DNA of 64,000 bases, taken from Flammeovirgaceae bacterium SG7u.111 (GTDB lineage: Bacteria; Bacteroidota; Bacteroidia; Cytophagales; Flammeovirgaceae). Below, one piece after another: positions 27,772 through 37,258 of this stretch. Made by a program: the position numbers and the translations under genes. The DNA is taken from contig CP139021.1 of the NCBI GenBank assembly GCA_034044135.1, positions 7,416,001 through 7,480,000 of the forward strand, read 5' to 3'. The notes below the pieces were generated by a model that saw only the letters and a list, made by a program, of their open reading frames with translations, was not told the origin of the DNA and did no database searches. How positions within the stretch are numbered: position 1 is the stretch's first letter; every line of letters starts with the position of its first letter.

Positions 27772-28398
27772 TTAAATGTAGCTATCTATCTCGCCCAAGC
27801 CGTAGCGCACCACTTCTGGTTCGTCTGAAGTACAATCGACTACGGTTGAAGCAGTGTTGTGCCCAAATCCTCCGTCGATTACCACATCTACTAATTTTTC
27901 AAACTTTTCAAAGATCAATTCAGGGTCGGTTTGGTATTCTAGCACTTCATCATCGTCTTTGATGGAGCTAGATATTATAGGGTTACCGAGTTCTTGCACC
28001 AGCATTTTGATGATATTGTTGTTGGGTACCCTAATTCCCACCTGTTTCTTTTTTGCATTCACAATTTTGGGCACACGGCTATTGGAGTGTAAAATGAACG
28101 TGTAGGGCCCAGGCAGCACTTTTTTCATCAACTTAAAAATATTGTTGGGGATAGCCTTGGCATATAAGCTAAGGTCGCTAAGGTCGGAGCACAAAAAGGA
28201 AAAATTCAGTTTGTCTGGTTTTACACCTTTAAGGTGGCAAAGCCGCTGTATAGCTCTTTGGTTGAACAAATCGCAACCAATACCATACACCGTATCGGTC
28301 GGGTAAATAATCAATCCTCCATTTTTCAAAACCTGGGCGATCTTTCTTATTTTAACCTCTTGTGGGTTTTCCTCATAAAGTTTTATAAACTCGGCCAT
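27772..28398 (-). CDS. L-threonylcarbamoyladenylate synthase family protein (Sua5/YciO/YrdC)
   Basis: A 208-residue YrdC-fold protein. The family makes threonylcarbamoyl-AMP from threonine, bicarbonate and ATP for the t6A modification of tRNAs. Visible motifs are GGLIIYPTDTVYGIGCD (about 27-43), LKGVKPDKLNFSFLC with the usual KxRxxxxP region altered, LPGPYTFIL, and VGIRVPNN. The active-site R/K pattern is closer to the YciO branch (KPDKLNFSF), so it may be a YciO paralogue with a different role. The frame continues to 28458, but the ATG at 28398 is chosen because the -7 promoter element lies at 28456-28463. Confidence 0.85.
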   Translation of the reverse strand: MAEFIKLYEENPQEVKIRKIAQVLKNGGLIIYPTDTVYGIGCDLFNQRAIQRLCHLKGVKPDKLNFSFLCSDLSDLSLYAKAIPNNIFKLMKKVLPGPYTFILHSNSRVPKIVNAKKKQVGIRVPNNNIIKMLVQELGNPIISSSIKDDDEVLEYQTDPELIFEKFEKLVDVVIDGGFGHNTASTVVDCTSDEPEVVRYGLGEIDSYI

Positions 28399-28455
28399 AA
28401 TAGCATTCCTCCTCGTGCTTAGTGTGTGAATATGTCCAATTGGTTTCAATTGGGA

Positions 28456-28484
28456 CAAAAATACTTATATATATGTGATGTCAA
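28456..28484 (-). promoter_or_regulatory. Promoter of the Sua5/YciO-like gene
   Basis: On the minus strand, TTG (28482-28484), an 18-base spacer and TATTTTTG (28456-28463). It ends about 58 bases before the chosen start and rules out the longer frame. Confidence 0.6.
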
Positions 28485-28644
28485 TTTGGCAGCTATTCTT
28501 TTTTAGCACAGCTTTAGTAGGAAAAATAATACTATTTTCCAGTTTTGGAGGGTTTATGGCATAATTTAGCGCAAATAAATATTCCGAGGTTAGTATGGGT
28601 TGTGTGTTTTTTGACTTGAGAACCAAAAATTAAACAGACTCTCG

Positions 28645-28652
28645 TACTTTTG
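28645..28652 (+). promoter_or_regulatory. Probable -7 element of secA
   Basis: TACTTTTG matches TAnnTTTG and is 96 bases before the secA ATG. The nearest TTG (28616-28618) is 26 bases upstream, a loose fit. The rest of the 349-base divergent gap (28399-28747) holds nothing else of note. Confidence 0.4.
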
Positions 28653-28747
28653 TAGGGCAAACCAAGGCTAGTTTGAAGCTTAAGCATCCATGCCTAGAGA
28701 AAGTTTTTTACATTAGAACAATTGCATAAAATATAAATACGAGCATA

Positions 28748-31700
28748 ATGAACTTTATCACAAAAGCAATAAGCAAGATAGTAGGGAGTAAGTCGGACAA
28801 AGACTTGAAAGATCTCCAGCCACTAGTGGGGACTATTAACGATGAACACCGAAAGCTTACAACTGTTTCAGACGATGCGCTACGAGCAGAAACTGATAAA
28901 ATAAGAGAAGAGATAGATTCTTATTTGAAAGAAATAGATGGAGAACTTGATGCGCTTCACCAGCAAATAGCAGATAGCCCTGAGCTAGACCTCGATGCCA
29001 AAGATGCTGTTTTTAGCCAAATAGATAAGCTAGAAGAAGAGAGGAACAAAAAGCTAGAAGAAGTGCTAATGATAGTGCTTCCCCGTGCTTTTGCCATCAT
29101 GAAAGAAACGGCGCGCCGATTTGCCGAGCATGGTAAGATGACTGTAACTGCCAACCAGTTTGACGAGGAACTTGCCAGCAAGAAGGATAACGTAGTGATT
29201 GAAAATGGCAAAGCAACTTGGCTGAACGAATGGGATGCCGCTGGTCAGAAGGTTACGTGGAACATGGTTCATTACGATGTGCAGCTCATTGGTGGTATGG
29301 TGCTTCATCAAGGTAAAATTGCTGAGATGGCGACTGGTGAGGGTAAAACATTGGTAGCGACATTACCTGCCTTCCTCAATGCTTTGGCTAGGCGTGGTGT
29401 TCACGTAATTACGGTAAACGACTACTTGGCAAAAAGGGACTCCGAATGGATGGCGCCACTTTTCGAATTTCATGGACTCAGAACTGATTGCATAGATAAG
29501 CATGAACCGCATTCGGACGGAAGAAAAGCTGCTTATGCTAGCGATATTATATATGGTACGAACAACGAGTTCGGCTTTGACTACCTAAGGGACAATATGT
29601 CCAGAAACTTGGATGACCAAGTTCAGCGCAAGCTTCATTATGCCATGGTCGATGAGGTTGACTCCGTTTTGATCGATGATGCTCGTACTCCATTGATCAT
29701 TTCTGGTCCTATCCCCAAAGGTGACGAACACGAGTTTTTTGACCTAAAACCAAGGGTTCAAAAGCTAATTGACTATCAGCAAAAAGAAGTAAAGGCCTTT
29801 TTGAACGAAGCCAAAAAGAAATTAGGCGATGGCAACGATGAAGAAGGAGGGTTGGCGCTTTTGAGGGCGCACAGAGGTTTGCCTAAGTACAAGCCTTTGA
29901 TAAAGTTCTTGAGTGAGATAGGTATCAAGCAAAAAATGCAGAAGTCGGAAAACTTCTATTTGCAAGAAAATGCCAAGATGATGCCCGAGGCTGACAAGCC
30001 ACTTTATTTCACCATCGACGAAAAAAACAACTCTATTGACCTAACCGAAAAAGGGCTGGAGTTGATCACTGGAGAAGGTGAAGACAAAAACTTTTTCGTA
30101 CTTCCAGATATTGCCATCGAACTTTCGGCTATTGAAAAAGATGAGTCGATTTCCGAAGAAGAGCGTTTGAAAAAGAAAGATGCCCTCATTTTGGATTATA
30201 CAGCCAAAACGCAGCGTATTCATACCGTAAACCAGCTTTTGAAAGCATATGCGCTTTTCGAGAAAGATACCGATTATATTTTGGTAGATGGAAAAGTGAA
30301 GATCGTAGATGAGCAGACGGGTAGGGTAATGGAAGGAAGAAGGTATTCGGATGGCTTGCACCAAGCGCTTGAGGCAAAAGAAAACGTGAAGATTGAAGAT
30401 GCAACGCAGACGTATGCTACGGTAACTCTCCAAAACTACTTCAGGATGTACCACAAGCTTGCGGGTATGACGGGTACGGCGGAAACGGAAGCAGGCGAGT
30501 TTTGGGAAATATACAAATTGGACGTGGTAGTAATTCCTACCAACAGACCAATTGTTAGGGATGATAGAGAGGACATGGTTTTCAAAACTGTGCGAGAGAA
30601 ATTTAATGCCGTGGCTGATGAAATTCAGGAATTGGTTGGAAAAGGAAGGCCTGTACTGGTTGGTACTACTTCCGTAGAGATCTCCGAAGTATTGAGTAGA
30701 ATGCTCAGCATGAAAAAGATTGATCACCAAGTATTGAATGCGAAGCAGCACGCTCGTGAGGCAGATGTAGTCCAGAATGCTGGTTTGCCAGGAACAGTGA
30801 CTATTGCTACCAACATGGCGGGTAGAGGTACGGATATCAAGCTTCACCCAGACTCTAAAAAAGCGGGAGGTTTGGCAATTGTAGGTACCGAAAGGCACGA
30901 ATCGCGAAGGGTAGATAGGCAGTTGAGAGGTCGTTCGGGTAGGCAAGGTGATCCAGGATCTACCCAGTTCTTTGTCAGTTTGGAAGATAACCTGATGCGT
31001 TTGTTCGGTTCGGACAGAATTGCCAAGGTAATGGATAGAATGGGCTTGCAAGAAGGCGAGGTTATCCAGCATTCTATGATTACCAAGTCCATAGAAAGAG
31101 CGCAGCGAAAAGTAGAGGAAAATAACTTTGCCATCAGGAAGCGTCTATTGGAGTACGATGATGTAATGAACTCGCAGAGGGAAGTGATCTACAAACGTAG
31201 GAGAAATGCTCTTCAAGGCGAGCGCTTGCAGTTCGATATTATGAGCAATTTTTACGATGTAGCTCAAAATATAGTAGAGAATTCCATCGGAGATTTCGAA
31301 GGGTTCAAAATCAACTGCTTGCATTCATTTGGTATCGACCCAAAAGGTATCACCGAAAATGATCTTGAGAAAGGCAATCCTGAAGATGTGGCTTACAAGC
31401 TCTACAATGAAGCATATTCGCATTATCTCAAGAAAAATGAAGTAATTCGAGAGCAGACCTTGCCAGTGTTGAGCCGAATTCAGGAAGAGCGTGGCGCTAC
31501 GGTAGAGGAAATAGTAGTGCCGTTCTCTGATGGAACAAAACAAATTCCGATAGTTGTTGGGCTAAAAGATGCGGTTGAGACCAAGAGCCAAGAGTTGGTA
31601 AATAAAATGGAGCAAAACATCTCGCTAGCTATTATTGACCAAAACTGGAAAGAGCACTTGAGGGAAATGGACGAACTGAAAGAGCAGGTGCAAAATGCAA

Positions 31701-32119
31701 GGTTCGAGCAAAAGGATCCCTTGTTGATTTATAAATTTGAAGCATTTGAACTTTTCAAAGAGTTTATTGGCGGCATCAACCAAGAAAGTGTATCGTTCTT
31801 GGCGAAGGCAAATGTTCCTCAGAGCGAGGCAGATGATGTAAAAGCAGCACAAAGGCAGAAAAAACAAGCGCCTAGGTTGAGAGAGTCGAAAGCGGATTCA
31901 GGTTCTGTGCTTTCGGGTGGAGAGAGGCAAAGTGCCCAAGGTGGTGCGCCAAGAGCTCCGAGGCAAGAGGTAGAAGTGACCAAGCCGATAGTGAGCCAGA
32001 AAATGCCAAATAGGAATGATATAGTTACGGTTAAATATAAAGACGGAACGATCAAAAAAGACGTCAAATTCAAGAAAGTTGAAAATGATGTTCGTACCGA
32101 AAAATGTATTTTGATGTAA
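28748..32119 (+). CDS. secA: Protein translocase ATPase SecA
   Basis: A 1123-residue motor that pushes preproteins through SecYEG. Walker A is MATGEGKT (about 194-201) and Walker B is VDEVDS followed by VLIDDARTPLIISG. The helicase motif II half has TNMAGRGTDIKL and HESRRVDRQLRGRSGRQGD. It is about 220 residues longer than E. coli SecA because of inserts near 55-115 and 320-400, usual for Bacteroidota. The C-terminus ends EKCILM without the CxCxnCH zinc motif that binds SecB, which also fits the phylum. It is monocistronic, with a strong terminator shared with the convergent receptor gene. Confidence 0.98.
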   Translation: MNFITKAISKIVGSKSDKDLKDLQPLVGTINDEHRKLTTVSDDALRAETDKIREEIDSYLKEIDGELDALHQQIADSPELDLDAKDAVFSQIDKLEEERNKKLEEVLMIVLPRAFAIMKETARRFAEHGKMTVTANQFDEELASKKDNVVIENGKATWLNEWDAAGQKVTWNMVHYDVQLIGGMVLHQGKIAEMATGEGKTLVATLPAFLNALARRGVHVITVNDYLAKRDSEWMAPLFEFHGLRTDCIDKHEPHSDGRKAAYASDIIYGTNNEFGFDYLRDNMSRNLDDQVQRKLHYAMVDEVDSVLIDDARTPLIISGPIPKGDEHEFFDLKPRVQKLIDYQQKEVKAFLNEAKKKLGDGNDEEGGLALLRAHRGLPKYKPLIKFLSEIGIKQKMQKSENFYLQENAKMMPEADKPLYFTIDEKNNSIDLTEKGLELITGEGEDKNFFVLPDIAIELSAIEKDESISEEERLKKKDALILDYTAKTQRIHTVNQLLKAYALFEKDTDYILVDGKVKIVDEQTGRVMEGRRYSDGLHQALEAKENVKIEDATQTYATVTLQNYFRMYHKLAGMTGTAETEAGEFWEIYKLDVVVIPTNRPIVRDDREDMVFKTVREKFNAVADEIQELVGKGRPVLVGTTSVEISEVLSRMLSMKKIDHQVLNAKQHAREADVVQNAGLPGTVTIATNMAGRGTDIKLHPDSKKAGGLAIVGTERHESRRVDRQLRGRSGRQGDPGSTQFFVSLEDNLMRLFGSDRIAKVMDRMGLQEGEVIQHSMITKSIERAQRKVEENNFAIRKRLLEYDDVMNSQREVIYKRRRNALQGERLQFDIMSNFYDVAQNIVENSIGDFEGFKINCLHSFGIDPKGITENDLEKGNPEDVAYKLYNEAYSHYLKKNEVIREQTLPVLSRIQEERGATVEEIVVPFSDGTKQIPIVVGLKDAVETKSQELVNKMEQNISLAIIDQNWKEHLREMDELKEQVQNARFEQKDPLLIYKFEAFELFKEFIGGINQESVSFLAKANVPQSEADDVKAAQRQKKQAPRLRESKADSGSVLSGGERQSAQGGAPRAPRQEVEVTKPIVSQKMPNRNDIVTVKYKDGTIKKDVKFKKVENDVRTEKCILM

Positions 32120-32144
32120 ATCTTAAAGAAGTTCTCCTAAATGC

Positions 32145-32184
32145 AAACTGCCCAACAGAAATTAAATTCTGTTGGGCAGTTTTG
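32145..32184 (+). terminator. Terminator of secA (possibly bidirectional)
   Basis: A perfect 16-bp stem (32145-32160 with 32167-32182) and 6-base loop. TTTTG follows on the plus strand. It lies between convergent secA and the receptor gene. Confidence 0.88.
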
Positions 32185-32230
32185 TTATCTCTTTCTTGAT
32201 TGAGTTTTTTTACAACTTATGTTCAGCTAC

Positions 32231-35137
32231 TTAAAACCTACCACCTCTTGGAGGACCACCACCATCAAACGGAGGCCTACCGCCTCTTTCAAAGTCAGGT
32301 CTTTGTTGCGATCGGTTAGATGCTGTTCCAAAATGCCTAATTCTGTAGGTAAAAGTGAGCATGAGGTAGCGTTGGAGCACATTGGTTTGCACATCTTCAA
32401 TGTAAGCATCGTTCACGTTTCGTTGGATACTGGTGTTTTGGTTAAGCAAGTCAAACACGGTTAATTTTAGTTCGCCTCGTTCATCTTTCAATACGTTTTT
32501 AGCCAAGCTCGCATTCCACAGGATATAGTTCTGGTTAAACCCATCGGAAAGCCCCACATAATATTGGTGAGCGACATCAGTCCTGAATACGGTTTTTGGT
32601 AGAAACTTCCAGTAAAACTCCCCTTTCGTATTTTGGTTTACATAGGTCTGGTTATACGCTTCTTGTGTGCTGTTGGTGGTGATATTATAAGTAGAAATGG
32701 AAGAAAGAGTAAAATCGACATTTTCGCTGATATTGCTACTCAATACTATACTTGTTTTGAAATCGGTAGTGTTAGAGAAGTTCTTTTGAAAATTCACCAT
32801 GCTTGGGATTTTGGAATAAGTTACCCCAAAGTTTAAGTTCAAGTTGCTTTTGAGCGCACCCACAGGAAATCCGTAAGTAATAAAAGAGCGGATGTTCCAG
32901 TAGCCATCTAAGTTCGTTGGCAGGCTAAGTTGCGAGCCTGCTTTCATTTCTACCCCGTCAAGCACCACCGTATCCCTACTAGCAATGAGCGTAGAGTTGG
33001 CAATGTAATTATCGGTCATAGAGCTAGAAAGCATGACAAAAAAAGTACTTGCCTTATCGATGTTCGAAGAAGAGTAACGCCCAACTACAGTATGCTGGTA
33101 TTGCTGATCAAGTAGGGGGTTACCAACTGATATTTGTAAAGGATTGGAGTTGTCAACTACATTTTGGAGTTGCGTTACCGAAGGCTGCTGCGTGTTTGTA
33201 CGATAAAATATTCTCAAGTTTTTCTGCCTCGAAACACGGTACATATACATAGCCATTGGCAAAATGTTGTTGTACGTTATTTTTACCTGATCCTCGGCGG
33301 GGAACTGTTGGCTGTTTTCCAGCGTGGCCATTTGGTAGCCCGCTCTTACCATAAACATCGATTTCCCTTCTCGGTGCATATAGCCTGTAGACACTTGGTG
33401 GGTAGTATATTCGCTTTCGAACACATTGGAAAGTGCCGTGTCAAGTTCTGAATATTCCCCATCATCGGCTAAGTAGGCAAATGTTCTTCTGTCCGATTCG
33501 CTGTTATTGTATCTTACATCGTAGCTCAACTGAAGCATTCCCGACTTAGTAATAGGCTCTGTGTAGCGAATGCTCGAAGAAACATTATAGCCGTTTACAT
33601 CTATGTTTGTTTGTTGGTCTAAAGTATCTATAAGTGGAGGCATGTCCATTGGGTAGTTATTGATAGCCATTAGGCTATTTAGCCCACTATTGTTATTTGC
33701 CCCTGAGCCTATGTTGAATGAAATAGTTCTTCTATCTTTCTTGAACTTGTGCCTGTAAAGTAAATTGCCGCTGTAGTTGTATCCATCAAGGTCATTGTTG
33801 GTAAAATTGGATGTTTCGTTCAGCAAGTTCCCAAATTGCGTAGTCTGCGCATCTATGTCCGTAATAGATTGGTTGCTTTGAAGGCTAAGCGATGGGGTGA
33901 AAAGGATAGAGTTGGCAGAATCAATTTTGTAATCTATTCGCATATTGATTCTATGGTTCATATTGTCGCTTTCTGCTCTGTTTACTTCCTCGTAAAACTG
34001 GTTCTCTTCATTTGGAATAATGAATTCCTGATTAGTGATTTGGTTAAGGTCATTTCCACTCATATTGAAAAAGTAACTTCCATTTACCTCTATTTTTTCA
34101 GTCCACTGGTCGGTGTAGTTGAGGCCAAAAGCACTAGTTTGCGAAATACCATTTTGCGAACCCACCAAGAAGTCGTTGGCATCTCCTCCAGATCCTCCAC
34201 TTCTTCCTCCGCCTCCACCGCCACGGCGACCTCCTCCTCTTCCCCCCCTGCTAGATCCAGAGCTTACCACTCCAAGTAAATCTTCTTGGGAGAAGTTTTG
34301 AACATTTACATTATTCGATTGACCAATAAGGGAAATCCGTCTATCTCCGTTAAACACATTTACATTGCCACCGGCATGGTAGCGTTCATCGCTTCCCACC
34401 CCGCCGTATATTTTCCCGAATTTGCCATTTCTTTTATCTGGCTTCGTAATGATGTTGATGGTTTTAGAGCGGTTTCCATCGTCAAACCCAGTGAATTGGG
34501 ATTGGTCGGTCATGCGGTCAAAGACTTGGATTTTCTCAATTACCTCGGCAGGCAGGGAGCGTAAAGCCAAGGTAGGGTCGTTGCCGAAAAACTTTTTCCC
34601 ATCTACAAGAACTTCTTGTACGTCTTCACCTTGGGCTTGTACAGTACCATTTTCAACTACTACTCCAGGCATTTTTTTTATTAGATCTTCCGCATCTGCA
34701 TCGGGGTTTACCTTGAAGGACTGGGCATTGAACTCTGTCGTATCGCCTTTTTGTACGGCAATAGGGGCTTTTTGCTCAATAGTAACTTCATCTAGCGTTT
34801 CGGTACTTGGGGTTATTTCAAATGTGCCTAGGTCTATGTTGGAGCTAGATTCTGCAATATTTTTTTCAAATTTGGTATATCCCACAAAGGTGACCCTGAG
34901 TTTGTAATTACCAGGCCTGACCTTTGGGAATTCGAAAATACCTTCTGGGTTGCTTATTTTGCCCATGCCAGTAGAATCATTGGGCTGCAAAAGAAATACC
35001 GTAGCGCCAATGAGGGGCTCACCGGTTTCGGCATCCAAGAGTTTGCCTTTTATAGAAATAGATGGAGATTGGGCATTCGTAGTTGTATAAAAAAAGCAGA
35101 AGACGAATACCAATGTTGTTGTAAGTTTCCCGAACAT
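32231..35137 (-). CDS. TonB-dependent receptor-like outer membrane protein with carboxypeptidase-regulatory-like N-domain
   Basis: A 968-residue protein. The frame extends to 35167, but the ATG at 35137 gives a proper signal peptide (MFGKLTTTLV..., ending TNAQ). A CarboxypepD_reg-like beta-sandwich follows (about 24-110; LLDAETGEPLIGATVFL). Then comes a plug-like region (about 125-220; FFGNDPTLALRSLPAEVIEKIQVFD) and a long outer-membrane barrel of the OMP_b-brl_3 kind. A Gly/Arg/Ser-rich insert lies at about residues 291-319, and the C-terminus ends in Gly/Pro/Arg-rich sequence. The substrate is unknown; there is no SusD partner next to it. A promoter lies 55-90 bases upstream. Confidence 0.88.
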   Translation of the reverse strand: MFGKLTTTLVFVFCFFYTTTNAQSPSISIKGKLLDAETGEPLIGATVFLLQPNDSTGMGKISNPEGIFEFPKVRPGNYKLRVTFVGYTKFEKNIAESSSNIDLGTFEITPSTETLDEVTIEQKAPIAVQKGDTTEFNAQSFKVNPDADAEDLIKKMPGVVVENGTVQAQGEDVQEVLVDGKKFFGNDPTLALRSLPAEVIEKIQVFDRMTDQSQFTGFDDGNRSKTINIITKPDKRNGKFGKIYGGVGSDERYHAGGNVNVFNGDRRISLIGQSNNVNVQNFSQEDLLGVVSSGSSRGGRGGGRRGGGGGGRSGGSGGDANDFLVGSQNGISQTSAFGLNYTDQWTEKIEVNGSYFFNMSGNDLNQITNQEFIIPNEENQFYEEVNRAESDNMNHRINMRIDYKIDSANSILFTPSLSLQSNQSITDIDAQTTQFGNLLNETSNFTNNDLDGYNYSGNLLYRHKFKKDRRTISFNIGSGANNNSGLNSLMAINNYPMDMPPLIDTLDQQTNIDVNGYNVSSSIRYTEPITKSGMLQLSYDVRYNNSESDRRTFAYLADDGEYSELDTALSNVFESEYTTHQVSTGYMHREGKSMFMVRAGYQMATLENSQQFPAEDQVKITYNNILPMAMYMYRVSRQKNLRIFYRTNTQQPSVTQLQNVVDNSNPLQISVGNPLLDQQYQHTVVGRYSSSNIDKASTFFVMLSSSMTDNYIANSTLIASRDTVVLDGVEMKAGSQLSLPTNLDGYWNIRSFITYGFPVGALKSNLNLNFGVTYSKIPSMVNFQKNFSNTTDFKTSIVLSSNISENVDFTLSSISTYNITTNSTQEAYNQTYVNQNTKGEFYWKFLPKTVFRTDVAHQYYVGLSDGFNQNYILWNASLAKNVLKDERGELKLTVFDLLNQNTSIQRNVNDAYIEDVQTNVLQRYLMLTFTYRIRHFGTASNRSQQRPDFERGGRPPFDGGGPPRGGRF

Positions 35138-35191
35138 GTCTGATAGTATTTGTGTTTGAGTTACCAAAGTCTTTTAAAAAGTACAGCCAGA

Positions 35192-35225
35192 CAAATTTAT
35201 TCAACCAACACCCAGATAAACTCAA
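35192..35225 (-). promoter_or_regulatory. Promoter of the TonB-type receptor gene
   Basis: On the minus strand, TTG (35223-35225), a 23-base spacer and TAAATTTG (35192-35199), with a leader of about 50 bases. Confidence 0.5.
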
Positions 35226-35438
35226 TCAAAGAGAAGGTAGGGTATGCGCTTGGAATTAAAAAAAGAAGAGGGGAGACAGGTGCTAGGAAATGTTGAAGTT
35301 ATTAATTGAGAAATCTTGAAAATTTCAGCAAACGTTTTAAATTTTGCTTCTTGTTGAAAATATCATGAAATTCGAAAGGAATAGTTTAAAATATTAAAAT
35401 TAAATCCTTTCAAAACCACTGAATTTCAGATAACATTT

Positions 35439-35446
35439 TAACTTTG
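35439..35446 (+). promoter_or_regulatory. Possible -7 element of the E2 gene
   Basis: TAACTTTG matches TAnnTTTG 82 bases before the start codon, but no TTG lies at 17-23 bases upstream. The remainder of the divergent gap 35226-35527 shows no other feature. Confidence 0.35.
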
Positions 35447-35527
35447 CGAGGTCTATAAATAAACCAAAATTGCATTATTAATCACTCAAGGCCATTTCGT
35501 ATGGCGAATAAATAAGATAAGATATTT

Positions 35528-37156
35528 ATGGCAGAAATAATAAGAATGCCGAAAATGAGCGACACCATGACCGAAGGTGTCATTGCATCGTGGCTAGTGA
35601 AGGTTGGAGATACAGTTTCATCTGGAGATATCCTTGCCGAGGTAGAGACCGATAAGGCTACTATGGAGCTTGAAAACTATGAAGATGGAACAATCTTGTA
35701 CCTGGGCGTAGAAGAGAAAAATTCTGTAGCTGTTGATGGTGTTATTGCTATTATCGGTGAAGAAGGAGAAGACTACCAAAGTCTGTTAGACAGCGCCGCT
35801 TCTGCTGGCAATGGGGCAGTTAAAGAAGCTCCTGCTGAAGCTCCCGCAGCTGAAAGTGCTCCATCGTCTCCATCTATAGATATTTCATCTATTCCTGCAG
35901 AGGCTATCACTATGCCAAAAATGAGCGATACCATGGTTGAAGGCGTTATCGCTTCATGGTTGGTGAAAGTTGGCGATAAAGTATCTTCTGGGGATATTCT
36001 TGCTGAAGTAGAAACCGATAAGGCTACTATGGAGCTTGAAAACTACGAAGATGGAACAGTTCTTTACCTTGCGGTAGAAGCAGGGAAATCCGTACCAGTT
36101 GATGGAGTAATTGCTATCATAGGTGAGGAAGGAGCTGATTACGATAAAATATTGCAGCATTATGCTCAGAAGGAAAGCGGTGCTAGTGAAGCGCCTGCTC
36201 CTAAGGCAGAAACTGCTCCAGCGGCAAAAGCCGAAGCAACACCTGCATCGAAAGCAGCTGCTCCTCCAGCACCAGCTGGTACTGTTACGGCTCCTGGTGG
36301 TCGTGTAAAAGCTTCACCACTTGCTAAAAAATTGGCGGAGGAAAAAGGCTATGATTTAGCTAGTATTCCAGGTTCTGGCGAAAATGGCAGGGTTATTAAA
36401 AGGGATGTGGAAGCATTCCAGCCTTCAGCTGCTCCTGCAGCGAGTAGTTCAGTATCTGCTGCTCCTATTGGCCAAGAGAGCTATACTGATGAGCCTGTAA
36501 GCCAGATGAGGAAAGCAGTGAACAAACGTGTGGTTGATAGCAAATTTACCGCTCCTCACTTCTATGTAACCATGGACATCAACATGGATAAAGCAATAGA
36601 AGCTAGAAAAGGGATGAATGAGATTGCTCCTGTTAAAATTTCATTTAATGATATTGTAATTAAAGCAGTAGCAGTTGCCTTAAAGCAACACCCTCAAGTA
36701 AATGCTTCATGGCTAGAAGACACTATCCGCTTAAACCACCATGTAAATGTTGGAGTAGTGGTAGCGGTTCCGGAAGGGATGTTTATCCCTGTTGTGCGTT
36801 TTGCTGATACTAAACAATTGTCTCAGATTTCTGCTGAGGTAAAGGATTTAGCTGGAAAGGCGAAAAATAAAAAATTACAACCTGAAGAGTGGGAAGGGGC
36901 TACGTTCTCTATCTCAAATTTGGGTATGTTCGGTATTGAAGAGTTTACAGCTATCCTAAGCCCTCCTAACGCATGTATGCTTGCAGTGGGTGGTATTAAA
37001 CAAGTGCCTGTAGTGAAAGATGGTGAGATAAAACCAGGTAATGTAATGAAGGTTACGCTTTCTTGCGACCACAGAGTGGTAGATGGAGCTATTGGTGCTG
37101 CATTTTTACAAACACTTAAACAGTTGCTCGAAGATCCGGTAAGAATCCTCGTTTAA
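35528..37156 (+). CDS. Dihydrolipoamide acetyltransferase, E2 of the pyruvate dehydrogenase complex
   Basis: A 542-residue E2 core protein that carries acetyl groups on lipoate and passes them to CoA. It has two lipoyl domains (about 2-80 and 126-203) with lipoylated Lys43 and Lys165 in identical ETDKATMELENYEDGT phrases. Ala/Pro-rich linkers follow, then an E3/E1-binding domain (about 261-296; ASPLAKKLAEEKGYDL) and a catalytic domain ending DHRVVDGAIGAAFLQ with the active-site His and Asp. The two lipoyl domains are nearly identical in protein and very similar in DNA. E1 and E3 genes are not adjacent. Pyruvate is the likely substrate from the domain form, though other 2-oxo acids cannot be excluded. 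Confidence 0.93.
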   Translation: MAEIIRMPKMSDTMTEGVIASWLVKVGDTVSSGDILAEVETDKATMELENYEDGTILYLGVEEKNSVAVDGVIAIIGEEGEDYQSLLDSAASAGNGAVKEAPAEAPAAESAPSSPSIDISSIPAEAITMPKMSDTMVEGVIASWLVKVGDKVSSGDILAEVETDKATMELENYEDGTVLYLAVEAGKSVPVDGVIAIIGEEGADYDKILQHYAQKESGASEAPAPKAETAPAAKAEATPASKAAAPPAPAGTVTAPGGRVKASPLAKKLAEEKGYDLASIPGSGENGRVIKRDVEAFQPSAAPAASSSVSAAPIGQESYTDEPVSQMRKAVNKRVVDSKFTAPHFYVTMDINMDKAIEARKGMNEIAPVKISFNDIVIKAVAVALKQHPQVNASWLEDTIRLNHHVNVGVVVAVPEGMFIPVVRFADTKQLSQISAEVKDLAGKAKNKKLQPEEWEGATFSISNLGMFGIEEFTAILSPPNACMLAVGGIKQVPVVKDGEIKPGNVMKVTLSCDHRVVDGAIGAAFLQTLKQLLEDPVRILV

Positions 37157-37176
37157 ACGACATATTGTATTCATTC

Positions 37177-37216
37177 AAGAGGCTGTTCTTACTAAAAGGA
37201 CAGCCTCTTTTTTTAT
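37177..37216 (+). terminator. Terminator of the E2 gene; -7 element of asd follows
   Basis: A 14-bp stem with one wobble (37177-37190 with 37196-37209), then a T run. TATATTTG at 37214-37221, a full -7 match, begins within the T run and lies 38 bases before the asd start. Confidence 0.88.
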
Positions 37217-37258
37217 ATTTGTAATTCTTATTCTAAACACCTTTAATTATTCAAACCC

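Noticed and set aside
30041-31072. A 343-codon open frame on the minus strand opposite secA
   Set aside because: It lies wholly inside secA, has no start signal or recognisable motif, and its composition is what the codon use of secA produces on the other strand.
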